Virus record (IMG/VR): IMGVR_UViG_3300025098_000068
Span: 1 to 52,826 of that record
Direction: 5' to 3' (one strand)
From: a virus
DNA length: 52,826 nt
Below, in pieces: positions 18,185 through 26,327 of this stretch. The notes under the pieces are model-generated. The model was not told the DNA's origin. It did no database searches and saw only the letters and a list, made by a program, of their open reading frames with translations. A program made the position numbers and the translations under genes. Numbering within the stretch: the stretch's first letter is position 1; each line of letters opens with the position of its first letter.

Positions 18185-19717
18185 CTATTTAATTTCAGTA
18201 AGGTCAAGCCAATTATTTCCTATTTTTAATTCTATTCCTATTGGCATGTCGTACTCTAAGCCATACCTAGCTTTCGAGCCGTCAGAAATAGACAACATGG
18301 CTTCAGAAAGTACCTTCACACACTGATCTTTTTCATCAGGATGTACGTCAAGTACGATTGAATCATGTACTGTGTTGCATATAACTGACTTCATATCTAA
18401 GTCTCTCATCACCTTATCTAGCTTAACTAAGGCAATAGGTAGTAAGTCAGCCGTTGCAAATCCTTGTACGGGGTAGTTACAGATAGCCGTTCTATTTGTG
18501 GCTGCCCCCCACTCAGTCCACTTAGCATCAGGGAAAGCATAGGTACGACCTGAAGGTAATTTTATCTCTTTGGTCTTGACTGCTTCTTTCTCTAGCTCCT
18601 TGTGCCAATCGGCAACCTTCTCATACTTCTCTTTAAACGCCGTGTAGTAGGCTTGTTGTGCAGGAGTACCACTTACCCCACCATAGAGAGGTTTGAACGT
18701 GTGTGCCTTTGCATCCTGCCTAGAACACCCTATTATCGATGCAGTGTAGCTATGGACATCAGTTCCCTTGAGAACATCGTCGTAAGCTTGTGGATCTCGT
18801 GCAAGAAAGCCTGCTACTCTGAACTCCAACTGTGAGTAATCTCCTTCTAGTATGTAGCCACCATCGAATCGACTCTCAACTACCTTACGTATGGCAAAGG
18901 TAGAACCACGTGGCATGTTTTGAAAGTTAGGATTACGACTAGATAGTCTACCTGTAGCCGTGACACATTGCATAAACTCAGGATGAATGAAGTTATCATC
19001 GTCAACATTATTCTTCATACCCTCAACAAAGGTAGATAGGTAGGTGCGAATAGCATTGTATCTAGAGTAGGCTACACAGAACTCACGTGCTTCACCGCTT
19101 AGTTCAGTTGATCTATCTTCAAGAGTTACCTTATCTGTCTTGAACCCTGCAGATGCTACATCTTTTGGATTACGAGGTATGATCTTAAAGCCTGCTACCT
19201 CATTGGTGCTTTCGTAAACAGTACCTTTGCCTTTACATGGCTTACATATCCTGACTGCCTTACCAACACTCCCATCTTTCTTGAGAGGTGTAATCCTACC
19301 TACACCACGACAAGTTTCACATTGCCTACCTACAGTCTTGTACACGATGTCAGTCATGTTACGTACATTGCGAATGAAATCATTCTTCTTCATACGTGTG
19401 CGTAGTTTAGGCTTGATTGTGTTACCTCGCATCTCATGCCCAAGATTAAATGCAGTTGACCACAGAGTTTTATCTTTTACTTTGCGTGAGTACAACAACA
19501 CACTACGATCATCAGGACTCGACAGGTTGATAGGTGTATCTCCCATTGCTTCCTTTGCCATAGTCTGTAGTTTGTTTTCTAGATAGGATAGTTCCTCATT
19601 GTATTCCTTCTCTATCTCATCTAAGGTATCTAAGTTTACCTTAAGTCCATTCATCTCAATGCGAGTGAGGACGTTTGTCATTTCAAGCGAAAGCTTTAGT
19701 GTCGGTGTAAGTGTCAT
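18185..19717 (-). CDS. Family A DNA polymerase (polymerase part) with DnaJ-type zinc finger
   Basis: Replicative polymerase core of 510 residues, without an exonuclease domain. The start at 19717 is chosen for GGAG nine bases upstream. Motif A is GDYSQLEFR (D293), motif B is RQDAKAHTFKPLYGG (R333, K337, F341 at the position equal to E. coli F762, Y345), and motif C is VHDS (D452), with Ser where Glu is usual. Inserted in the thumb at about 133-165 are two CxxCxGxG motifs (CETCRGVG, CKPCKGKG) forming a DnaJ-like zinc finger, a trait known from HMO-2011-type phages. The insertion point resembles that of the thioredoxin-binding loop of T7 polymerase. It overlaps the exonuclease gene by 35 bases. 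Confidence 0.95.
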   Translation of the reverse strand: MTLTPTLKLSLEMTNVLTRIEMNGLKVNLDTLDEIEKEYNEELSYLENKLQTMAKEAMGDTPINLSSPDDRSVLLYSRKVKDKTLWSTAFNLGHEMRGNTIKPKLRTRMKKNDFIRNVRNMTDIVYKTVGRQCETCRGVGRITPLKKDGSVGKAVRICKPCKGKGTVYESTNEVAGFKIIPRNPKDVASAGFKTDKVTLEDRSTELSGEAREFCVAYSRYNAIRTYLSTFVEGMKNNVDDDNFIHPEFMQCVTATGRLSSRNPNFQNMPRGSTFAIRKVVESRFDGGYILEGDYSQLEFRVAGFLARDPQAYDDVLKGTDVHSYTASIIGCSRQDAKAHTFKPLYGGVSGTPAQQAYYTAFKEKYEKVADWHKELEKEAVKTKEIKLPSGRTYAFPDAKWTEWGAATNRTAICNYPVQGFATADLLPIALVKLDKVMRDLDMKSVICNTVHDSIVLDVHPDEKDQCVKVLSEAMLSISDGSKARYGLEYDMPIGIELKIGNNWLDLTEIK

Positions 19718-20267
19718 TAAATAATTCTCCAAATGTTGTGCCAAAGGCTTCAAGTTGTTTTACTGCCACTTCTTCTGTAGCAATCACGTCTGCTATACCA
19801 TATTCTTTCACGATGTCATAGGGTATATCGTAGAATGTTTTACCATCCTTTAGATAAGGTGCAACCAAATCTTTTTCTTTTTGTGTCACGCCGTATCGTT
19901 TTGCAAGGGAGTCAAGACTAAGTGACCACCTTCTTGCTTTAGCTAAGATGTACTCAGCCACCATCGTATCGTACACATGACCATCATATTTAAAGCCACA
20001 TGCTCGTACCCAAGTTAAATCAAACTTCAAGTTCTGTCCCACAAGAACATCAGTCTTATCTAAGGTAGCTTGCATGTTTGCAAACCAATCATCTTCTACA
20101 GATGCTCTTGGGTCTGAGTGGTAGATGAAGTCGTAATCTACCTTATCTTGCCCTAGCCACTTATAACCGATGGATACAAGCCTATTATTAAAATAAGGCA
20201 AAGCAGTAGTGCCACCAGATCCCTTTGTTTTGTGAGTTGTTTCGACATCTAACGTTAGTACCTTCAT
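19683..20267 (-). CDS. DnaQ-like 3'-5' exonuclease, separate proofreading subunit
   Basis: Proofreading exonuclease of 194 residues. Exo I is LDVETT (D7, E9), Exo II is NLKFD (D83), and Exo III is YGIAD (Y156, D160), which gives the DEDDy type. The start at 20267 has GGGAG six bases upstream and overlaps the HNH stop in ATGA. It precedes the polymerase and reads as the N-terminal half of a normal exo-pol protein, so gene fission with assembly of the two products is inferred. Confidence 0.9.
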   Translation of the reverse strand: MKVLTLDVETTHKTKGSGGTTALPYFNNRLVSIGYKWLGQDKVDYDFIYHSDPRASVEDDWFANMQATLDKTDVLVGQNLKFDLTWVRACGFKYDGHVYDTMVAEYILAKARRWSLSLDSLAKRYGVTQKEKDLVAPYLKDGKTFYDIPYDIVKEYGIADVIATEEVAVKQLEAFGTTFGELFNDTYTDTKAFA

Positions 20268-20644
20268 TTCTTTCTCCCAGTTATAGTATGTATCATATGG
20301 CAGTTTGCACAAAGTACTCTACACTTTCTAACTTCTGCCATTAGTGATTTTAAATTGTAAGTGACCATATTAGACACATCTTTTCTCTTACTGCCTATCA
20401 CGTGATCAAACTGTAATGCAAATGGATTCTTTTTATAACCACATATTTGACAACCACATTTCATCTTCAGGTAGTTTAGCCACTTTGTTCTAATTTTTCT
20501 AATTCTTGTTGTTCTTTTTCTCCGTTGTTGCTTTGTTTTATGGAACTGATTAGGTGATCTCCAATCCTCTCCGTTTTTAGACTTTAAATTATATGACCAA
20601 AATACACGACCATCTACGCCAATGTCACCATGTCTGTATGTCAA
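20264..20644 (-). CDS. HNH endonuclease with zinc-binding cysteines, TTG start
   Basis: A 126-residue HNH protein inserted between helicase and exonuclease. Cys pairs CGCQIC and CANC, the FDHV motif and the closing CHMIH make up an HNH fold with a structural zinc. The N-terminus DGRVFWSYN and a basic segment (QQRRKRTTRIRK) probably bind DNA. The start is TTG, preceded by GAGGAG nine bases upstream and overlapping the helicase stop (TTGA). It may be a free-standing homing endonuclease that spread into the operon, or a packaging-type HNH. Confidence 0.88.
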   Translation of the reverse strand: MTYRHGDIGVDGRVFWSYNLKSKNGEDWRSPNQFHKTKQQRRKRTTRIRKIRTKWLNYLKMKCGCQICGYKKNPFALQFDHVIGSKRKDVSNMVTYNLKSLMAEVRKCRVLCANCHMIHTITGRKK

Positions 20645-21870
20645 TAGTAGACTCCTCTATGTACATCTATCTGAGCGTTAATCATACCATGCCACCCGTT
20701 AATCTTATTCTTAGATATACAGATATGCCTGACAATGTTATCTACCTCGCTTGATCCCGTCTTACCAATTCCTATGATAACATCAGCTTCACCTGCCTTA
20801 CCAGTTCTAGAATTGTCCAACATAGAGTAGTCAATAAATTGACGATCATGGGCATCGTAGCTTGCCTGACTGACTGCCCATATAAGTAATTGATTTCGCT
20901 TGGCAATTTCTCTTGCTGTTACATAAGTCTCTTTGAGTCGCTCATCACCACGATTGTATTGACCATCAACACGGAACTTATCTAGCTGATCACAGAACAT
21001 GACATCAGGTTTATTGAGCTTGGCGTACTCGTCCATCTCTTCTACAGATGTACCAACTGAGTCCATGATAGTTAGGTAAGGTTCAATCTCAAAATGGTAT
21101 CGCTCAAGTAGTTTATCTTTTTGCATAACCATTTCTTCTTTGGTCAATTCAAAATAAGATTGAATGATACGTAGCTTGATTCGATTAGCAGGTTCTTCGT
21201 TTGCCCAATAGGTAACTTTGAATTTTTGCTTTATGTACGATGATGCAAGGAAACAACAAAAGGTAGTCTTACCCACTTCAGGTCGAGCAAATAATATACC
21301 TAGATTACCCTTATCCATTCCTTTAACTTTTTCTTGGATAAGGTTGAATTGAAAAGGGAAATCGTTGTCTCCCGCTTCCTCTTCAAGTAGTTGAGCTAAG
21401 TCACTCTCGACAATATTGTAGGTAGTCTTGTCGCTGATCCTACCATCTTCAACTGCATCGATGAGCCTACGTAGCTCACCAAACTCTTCATTCTCTCCCG
21501 TAAATATCTCTAAGGCTTTCTCGCCTATCTGCCTTGCTCTATCTCGTAGCCAAAGATTATTGACCAAGTCTAGGTGAAGTTCATCATTGCTACTTGGCTT
21601 ATCTTCAAGTTCAGATATAACTTCTTGCACTCTGTTTCTAGCTGAGTCAGGCATCGCAGGATTTCTATCGTTGAATATGCCTGCAAGTTCAGACTTAGTT
21701 AAAGTCTTGGCGTACTTTGTGTGAGAATATACAATTGTGTCAAAGATATCTTTTAGTTCCCTATCAAACATATCTCTATCTATTTTGTTCTTTACCTTTG
21801 CAAAGAAATCAACATCTAAACAAAATCCTAAGACTTGTTTATCTACTGATATAATTGTTGATGAAGTCAT
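20641..21870 (-). CDS. DnaB-like replicative helicase
   Basis: A RecA-fold hexameric helicase of 409 residues. Walker A is ARPEVGKTTF, Walker B is PDVMFCDQ, and later motifs include WAVSQASYDA and DNSRTGKAGEAD. The N-terminal 150 residues are helical, as in DnaB-type N-domains. In T7 this activity is fused to primase; here the primase is the upstream gene. The ATG at 21870 is preferred over GTG 21873 because of AGAGGA spacing. It overlaps the primase by 32 bases. Confidence 0.9.
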   Translation of the reverse strand: MTSSTIISVDKQVLGFCLDVDFFAKVKNKIDRDMFDRELKDIFDTIVYSHTKYAKTLTKSELAGIFNDRNPAMPDSARNRVQEVISELEDKPSSNDELHLDLVNNLWLRDRARQIGEKALEIFTGENEEFGELRRLIDAVEDGRISDKTTYNIVESDLAQLLEEEAGDNDFPFQFNLIQEKVKGMDKGNLGILFARPEVGKTTFCCFLASSYIKQKFKVTYWANEEPANRIKLRIIQSYFELTKEEMVMQKDKLLERYHFEIEPYLTIMDSVGTSVEEMDEYAKLNKPDVMFCDQLDKFRVDGQYNRGDERLKETYVTAREIAKRNQLLIWAVSQASYDAHDRQFIDYSMLDNSRTGKAGEADVIIGIGKTGSSEVDNIVRHICISKNKINGWHGMINAQIDVHRGVYY

Positions 21871-22633
21871 CACGTTCCTCTTTCTCCATATTTTTCAGGT
21901 CTTTCTTCAGTACCACTAACTTAGTAGGTACATAATTAGACAAATGCCTGACAATGTCAACTGCTTTGCGAGTTGCATCCTTGTCTAACGCTACAAAAAT
22001 TTTTTTATAGTTTTTGATTACTTGTATGTGCGAATCCAAAAGGGAAGTTCCCATCAAGGCTAGTCCTTGAACAAGATTGCTAATACTGCAAGCACTAGGA
22101 CAATCTTCGACAATAAATAAATTCCCTCCCGTTCCACATAAAAAAGGATATCTACTAGTTCCATATCTTAACCACTTCGGTTTACTATTGGTTAAACTTC
22201 GTCCCGTTGCATCAACTACCTTATCTCCTTGCTTAACTAGGTAGACAACACGATCACGTTGGAAGTCATATCTAATATCAGCCAAGCCTGACAAATAAGC
22301 ATCATAGGAATGTACTTCTTTGACATAGTTCTCAGCGTTGATATTGCGAGACAAAGAGACAAACGTATCAGGTATACTGAAATCGATGTCTGTCTCTTCT
22401 TGTTTAGTTTCTCTTTTGACAAATGCCTGACTTGAATTATCTTTAGTCAAGCTTATACCAGTTCCACCCTTAGTGTGACAATCAGCGTGAAAGCAATACC
22501 ACAATCTTTCAAACCCGTTATCACTCACACTAAAAGTGTTAGGCTTGCCACATAGAGGGCAATCAGACCGATAACGCCCATAGCTAGAAATGGGAAGGGA
22601 TTCAACATAACTCTTCAACCACTTCGGATTCAT
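21839..22633 (-). CDS. Zinc-binding TOPRIM primase
   Basis: Makes RNA primers for lagging-strand synthesis. The N-terminus carries a zinc-ribbon (CPLC and CFHADC; C25, C28, C47, C52), followed by a TOPRIM fold with the Glu motif FIVEDCPSACS and the DxD-like ALDKDATRKA. At 264 residues it is the size of the T7 gp4 primase half. It is coupled to the preceding small gene by ATGA and overlaps the helicase, which supports a two-protein primosome. Confidence 0.9.
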   Translation of the reverse strand: MNPKWLKSYVESLPISSYGRYRSDCPLCGKPNTFSVSDNGFERLWYCFHADCHTKGGTGISLTKDNSSQAFVKRETKQEETDIDFSIPDTFVSLSRNINAENYVKEVHSYDAYLSGLADIRYDFQRDRVVYLVKQGDKVVDATGRSLTNSKPKWLRYGTSRYPFLCGTGGNLFIVEDCPSACSISNLVQGLALMGTSLLDSHIQVIKNYKKIFVALDKDATRKAVDIVRHLSNYVPTKLVVLKKDLKNMEKEERDDFINNYISR

Positions 22634-22890
22634 TTAGACATAGCCTGCTTATACTGCTTGGTATTCACAGTATAGACTTGCCCTAGCCTATCTAGGTCGT
22701 ACCCATGACTAAGTAAGTTACGTGACTTTGCCACACAGATAGGTATCCATGTTAGGTAGTCTCGTTGATTACCTAGCTTAACTTGCTCCTTATCAACAAT
22801 ACCTACTCTAACTGCTGATAACTTTGCCCACATTACGTGTTGTTTATCGTGGGTACGTACAGTTATATCAGTCTTCACTTGTTCGTTCAT
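22630..22890 (-). CDS. Hypothetical protein, 86 aa
   Basis: Function not recognised. A small basic alpha/beta protein (for example TDITVRTHDKQHVMWAKL) with a good ribosome site (GAGGAT six bases upstream). It lies between the ribbon-helix-helix gene, which it overlaps by 23 bases, and the primase, which it overlaps by four. A replication accessory or regulatory role is possible from context. Confidence 0.7.
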   Translation of the reverse strand: MNEQVKTDITVRTHDKQHVMWAKLSAVRVGIVDKEQVKLGNQRDYLTWIPICVAKSRNLLSHGYDLDRLGQVYTVNTKQYKQAMSK

Positions 22891-23074
22891 CTGCTATCCT
22901 CAAATCTTCTAAGTATAGTTTTATTGCATTTCGGATTAGATCAGCTACGCTTATTTGGCTAGCGTATCTATCTGTCTCCCTAGTAGCAAATTTCTCTAGT
23001 TCGTCATAGTCTGCTTTCGAGACTGTTAAGTTATAGCTTTTAGTCTCTTCATTTATCTTAAAAGGTCGGCTCAT
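22868..23074 (-). CDS. Ribbon-helix-helix (CopG/Arc-type) DNA-binding protein
   Basis: First gene of the leftward block. The 68-residue protein has a short beta strand (SYNLTVSK), then two helices (ADYDELEKFATRE and SVADLIRNAIKLYLEDL), the CopG/Arc arrangement. Dimers of this family bind operators through the paired strands. Its place beside the divergent promoter region (23075-23239) suggests it controls the switch between the two blocks, possibly repressing itself. AGGAG precedes the start. Confidence 0.78.
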   Translation of the reverse strand: MSRPFKINEETKSYNLTVSKADYDELEKFATRETDRYASQISVADLIRNAIKLYLEDLRIADERTSED

Positions 23075-23125
23075 ATTAACTCCTAACTATCCTCGTATGG
23101 GGTGTATCTCCCAACGGGATAAGTG

Positions 23126-23155
23126 CGTATACCACGAGATCATATTTTACGTCAA
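23126..23155 (-). promoter_or_regulatory. Predicted leftward sigma70 promoter of the replication block
   Basis: On the minus strand, TTGACG (23155-23150) is followed after 18 bases by TATACG (23131-23126). Transcription would start about 45 bases before the ribbon-helix-helix gene. The match is moderate. It lies back to back with the rightward promoter at 23179. Confidence 0.5.
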
Positions 23156-23178
23156 TAAAATAATTTAAAAAAAATAAT

Positions 23179-23208
23179 TTGACATATGTTTTTACTTAGA
23201 TGTATAAG
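23179..23208 (+). promoter_or_regulatory. Predicted rightward sigma70 promoter of the early block
   Basis: TTGACA (23179-23184) and TATAAG (23203-23208) are separated by 18 bases, in an A/T-rich context. This opens the rightward accessory block, about 25 bases before the ribosome site of the 23240 gene. Confidence 0.75.
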
Positions 23209-23239
23209 ATACCCTGACCATAAATTATAGGAGAGACAT

Positions 23240-23470
23240 ATGGCTAAGAAAAAAACTGAATATGAATCACTTGAAATCAGCAGACAAAAAGGTATTCAAG
23301 GCATGAGTGAGGAACAGATGAAAGCAGTTAAAGAAACTGAACAACATTTAAGTTCAGCACTACAGATGTTGTTTGATTGTCAAGATTTATATCTGTCTGA
23401 CATAAGAAACTTAGAGCAAAGTATGTGGGATTTAAGACGTAGCTTTGACTTAGATAGAAGGGATTGGTAA
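23240..23470 (+). CDS. Hypothetical protein, 76 aa
   Basis: First gene of the rightward early block; start supported by AGGAGAG. The product is helical and charged with a likely coiled coil (QMKAVKETEQHLSSALQML) and no known motif. Being promoter-proximal it may be an early host-takeover protein; that is inference. Its stop overlaps the next start (TAATG). Confidence 0.75.
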   Translation: MAKKKTEYESLEISRQKGIQGMSEEQMKAVKETEQHLSSALQMLFDCQDLYLSDIRNLEQSMWDLRRSFDLDRRDW

Positions 23471-23643
23471 TGACACCAACCGATAAAAAAAGAATGAACT
23501 ATCTTAGTTTCTTTAAAGATGGAGTTGCAGATGCTTTACTGCATGGCAATAGAGATGAAAGCAAACTATTTTCAGCCTACTACAAACAAGGTTATGATTT
23601 TGGTTTGACTATGTGGAATGAACAACAAGGGGAAAAAGCATGA
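23470..23643 (+). CDS. Hypothetical protein, 57 aa
   Basis: A small gene between a TAATG junction and an ATGA junction with the methyltransferase, so it is translationally coupled on both sides. The product (MTPTDKKRMNYLSFFKDGV...) is soluble, aromatic-rich (FSAYYKQGYDFG) and unrecognised. The tight fit between neighbours is the main evidence that it is real. Confidence 0.7.
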   Translation: MTPTDKKRMNYLSFFKDGVADALLHGNRDESKLFSAYYKQGYDFGLTMWNEQQGEKA

Positions 23644-24800
23644 TTTATTTAGAGTTATTCTCAGGTGGTAGTGTAGCTAGGCAATCTGTAAAAGAGTTAG
23701 GATTGCCCGTTACTAGGTGGTATTCATCAGAGATCAATAAGTTTCCAATACAGATAGCTAATGATAACCACGATGATCTAATTCATCTAGGTGATGTACG
23801 AGGTGTACTAGATAAGATAGTCTCACACAAAGACATCGACGTTATCTTTTGTGGCTCACCTTGTCAGGGATTTTCCGTAGCAGGCAAGCAACTCAACTTT
23901 GAACACGAACAATCTAAGTTGTTCTTTGAGTTCCTAAAGATATACAAAGCTATCTACGATGTTAATCCTCATGTTAAGCTACTTTTTGAAAACGTGAAGA
24001 TGAAAAAAGAATGGGAAGACATTATCCTATCTAAACTACAAGAGATCAATCCAAAGCTAAAGCTACACATTATTGATTCGGCTTTGGTATCTGCTCAACG
24101 TAGAGTTCGCATGTACATAACTGATATAGAGTTCGAGATGCCTGAAGATAGAGGTATCGTACTTAAAGACATTATCGAGTGTGGTTGTGTAGATAGAAAC
24201 AAGTCGTACTGTCTTGACGCTAACTATTGGAAAGGCGGTAACTTGAAGATGTACTTTGAGAAGTCACGTAGACAATTAGTATTTGGCGATGGTTGTCATC
24301 AGGTGGGAGTAGCTGATATCAAAGGCTATGACATTATCAAAAGAGTTTACTCTATTCATGGCAAGTGTCCTACCTTAACTACTATGCAAGGTGGACACAG
24401 AGAACCTAAGATACTTTGTAATTCTGCATCAATCAAGGGCAGAAGAATAGATAGCAATGGTGTACGTAAAGATGATGACACTAGCCTACCTATTGTGCAA
24501 ACACTTGAGGTATCAGATTCAGGTAAGTCAAGATGCTTATCTACCTTAACTAAGGATACAGTTGTTTCACCTTTGCCTAAAGGTAGATACCCTGATGCTT
24601 ATGGAGAACATAAGTTACATTGGAGAAAGCTAACTGTTAAGGAATGTTGTAGGTTACAAACCTTACCTGATGATTACTGTAAATCTGTAAGTAATTCTCA
24701 AGGCTACAAGATGCTTGGCAATGGTTGGAATAATGAAACTATCAAATCTATATTAAAGGGTTTGACACTCGAAAATAAATTTGGTAGGGAATTAGCCTGA
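23640..24800 (+). CDS. DNA (cytosine-5) methyltransferase
   Basis: Methylates cytosine at C5 in double-stranded DNA. Conserved C5 motifs are visible: ELFSGGSVA (SAM binding, motif I), GSPCQGFS with catalytic C75 (IV), FENV (VI, E117), QRRVR (VIII, 153-157), and LTVKECCRLQTLPDDY followed by MLGNGWNN (IX-X). The variable target-recognition part lies at about 180-320. It has no cognate restriction enzyme nearby, so it probably protects phage DNA from host restriction or modifies regulation. Target sequence cannot be read from the gene. Confidence 0.95.
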   Translation: MIYLELFSGGSVARQSVKELGLPVTRWYSSEINKFPIQIANDNHDDLIHLGDVRGVLDKIVSHKDIDVIFCGSPCQGFSVAGKQLNFEHEQSKLFFEFLKIYKAIYDVNPHVKLLFENVKMKKEWEDIILSKLQEINPKLKLHIIDSALVSAQRRVRMYITDIEFEMPEDRGIVLKDIIECGCVDRNKSYCLDANYWKGGNLKMYFEKSRRQLVFGDGCHQVGVADIKGYDIIKRVYSIHGKCPTLTTMQGGHREPKILCNSASIKGRRIDSNGVRKDDDTSLPIVQTLEVSDSGKSRCLSTLTKDTVVSPLPKGRYPDAYGEHKLHWRKLTVKECCRLQTLPDDYCKSVSNSQGYKMLGNGWNNETIKSILKGLTLENKFGRELA

Positions 24801-24832
24801 AAGAAAATGTACGACACTATGGAGAGATCGTG

Positions 24833-25024
24833 ATGACAATGATACAACCAATTAGTTTAGATAAACATCTTGTGGATTGTGTAGCTGAATACAAAAAGCT
24901 AAGACAGTTACAATACGATTGTGAATGGAATGGACAAACTGAACAAGCTAGTCTATATAGAAATCAAAGTGTACGACTAAAGAAGTTAATTAAAGATGGT
25001 GTACTTTACCAACCAAAGTTTTAG
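24833..25024 (+). CDS. Hypothetical protein, 63 aa
   Basis: The start at 24833 is favoured by GGAGAG six bases upstream; a GTG codon lies directly before it. The product is a small helical protein with aromatic and basic residues (EYKKLRQLQYDCEW) and no known motif. It is separated from the next gene by a short spacer carrying TAGGAGAA. Confidence 0.7.
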   Translation: MTMIQPISLDKHLVDCVAEYKKLRQLQYDCEWNGQTEQASLYRNQSVRLKKLIKDGVLYQPKF

Positions 25025-25034
25025 GAGAAACAAA

Positions 25035-25184
25035 ATGGATAAGAAAGAAATAGTAAAATGTATAGTCGATCTGTATTGGGATTACGATAGGCTATCTAGT
25101 AGTGGGCAAGAGACGCTAGATAAACTAGCTAAGTTACATGGCATTGCAACTGAAGAGGAAGTCAAAGGAGCGATTGATGGCTAA
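25035..25184 (+). CDS. Hypothetical protein, 49 aa
   Basis: Start at 25035 (MDKKEIVKCIVDLYWDYDRL), preceded by TAGGAGAAA. An upstream start at 24996 would overlap the previous gene and lacks a ribosome site. The peptide is acidic and helical; function unknown. It overlaps the next gene by eight bases. Confidence 0.65.
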   Translation: MDKKEIVKCIVDLYWDYDRLSSSGQETLDKLAKLHGIATEEEVKGAIDG

Positions 25185-25941
25185 ATATTATTCAAGAAGT
25201 AAACAGAAGTTTATAGACATAGCTACTATGACAGATCAATATGTTAGACACGCTCTTATACAGAAGTGTAAACATGAACCTACTGAAGATGTTATGTTTG
25301 CCCAACAACAAGCTGAAAGAGCAACTAGGCTAGAAGAAGAGAAGATATCTATGGGATACAAGATATCCGAATACAAAGATAGGATAATCACTTTAGAGAA
25401 CTCAATCAGAAAACTGAACAGTCAACCTACTGTAACGGCAGATGCTTACAATGTTGCTTGGAAAAAGATCGAGACACTTGAGAAGGAAAACAAAAAACTA
25501 AAAAATGAATTCTCTAGTCAGTTTGATTACTCAAAGAATATTGTTAGGGATTTAAGAGCGGAGAACGCTAGGCTTGTAGATAAGCTAGAAAGAGATGATC
25601 ATGGTGTTGGCGAAATAGAGAGACAAAGAGATGACGCTATCTTTGATCTAAAGCAAGCTAAAAATCGTATGATGATGTACGCTGAGATGCTTAAGGACAA
25701 ATGTCCAAATGGTCACGCTTATGTCTTTAGCGAGATACCTAACGACGATGAGGGTAGAGAGTTTGTACAAAAGATGAAAGGCTATCTAAATAAGGAGAGC
25801 TACAAGCTACGAGTTAAAGGTCAGTACTTAGACGAGGAAACCAAAAAGACAGAGGGTTGGAAAGTGCATCAGTATGGTCAACCTATCAGTAAGTCTAAGT
25901 GTCTTAGGGTTTATGTAGATGTGAAGAAAGATGACAAATAA
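25177..25941 (+). CDS. Coiled-coil protein, 254 aa
   Basis: Start at 25177 (MAKYYSRSKQ), preceded by AAAGGAG. Residues of about 50-170 form long heptad-rich coiled coils (KIETLEKENKKLKNE, RAENARLVDKLERD). The C-terminal 80 residues form a smaller basic globular region with one CPNGHAY phrase. No enzyme motif. An early-block protein of unknown role, possibly a scaffold for host or replication complexes. Confidence 0.72.
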   Translation: MAKYYSRSKQKFIDIATMTDQYVRHALIQKCKHEPTEDVMFAQQQAERATRLEEEKISMGYKISEYKDRIITLENSIRKLNSQPTVTADAYNVAWKKIETLEKENKKLKNEFSSQFDYSKNIVRDLRAENARLVDKLERDDHGVGEIERQRDDAIFDLKQAKNRMMMYAEMLKDKCPNGHAYVFSEIPNDDEGREFVQKMKGYLNKESYKLRVKGQYLDEETKKTEGWKVHQYGQPISKSKCLRVYVDVKKDDK

Positions 25942-26113
25942 GATGACACTAAAACATGACAAATCAAATGACACTAATGAGCATGGCTACATGTGCGATA
26001 AGTGTGGAGATAGAGGAGATGTTTTTAGCTTAGGTAGACTTCTTTGTGCTATCTGCTATCTGCTTGAGTTTGCACCTGAAAGAGTAGATAAGTTAAAGAG
26101 AAAAATAATTTGA
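25931..26113 (+). CDS. Small zinc-ribbon protein, 60 aa
   Basis: Two Cys pairs, CDKC at 22-25 and CAIC at 39-42, form a likely zinc ribbon. The N-terminus is Lys/Asp-rich and the C-terminus basic (RVDKLKRKII). Such short ribbons often bind nucleic acids or host polymerase. It overlaps the coiled-coil gene by 11 bases. The last codons contain the -35 region of the next promoter. Confidence 0.7.
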   Translation: MTNKMTLKHDKSNDTNEHGYMCDKCGDRGDVFSLGRLLCAICYLLEFAPERVDKLKRKII

Positions 26114-26138
26114 CTAGGTAATCTATCTGTAGTAACAA
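26110..26138 (+). promoter_or_regulatory. Predicted sigma70-like promoter within the early block
   Basis: TTGACT (26110-26115) lies in the phrase AAATAATTTGAC, also seen at the 23179 promoter. A -10 could be TAACAA with a 17-base spacer. The spacer shares TAATCTATCTGTA with the promoter at 46294, which raises confidence despite the weak -10. Confidence 0.5.
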
Positions 26139-26171
26139 ATAATCTCATTCACATTTTATAGGAGAAATCGA

Positions 26172-26327
26172 ATGCAAGATAAGATAGATAACATACAAAG
26201 AAAGTTTGCCTATTTTGGGTTTGCTTGTTCCCCACTAACAAGAAGAAAGATAGCTAGTCTTTTAATCAGAGGTTTTGATGATCAGGCTATCTACACTATT
26301 GGTTGTGGAGTTTTTGCAAATGAGTAG
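26172..26327 (+). CDS. Hypothetical protein, 51 aa
   Basis: First gene after the 26110 promoter, with ATAGGAGAAA upstream. The 51-residue product (MQDKIDNIQRKFAYFGFACS...) has a basic helix-turn-helix-like stretch (LTRRKIASLLIRGFDDQAIY) followed by a Gly-rich end. DNA binding is possible but not proven. Its stop overlaps the start of the next gene. Confidence 0.65.
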   Translation: MQDKIDNIQRKFAYFGFACSPLTRRKIASLLIRGFDDQAIYTIGCGVFANE

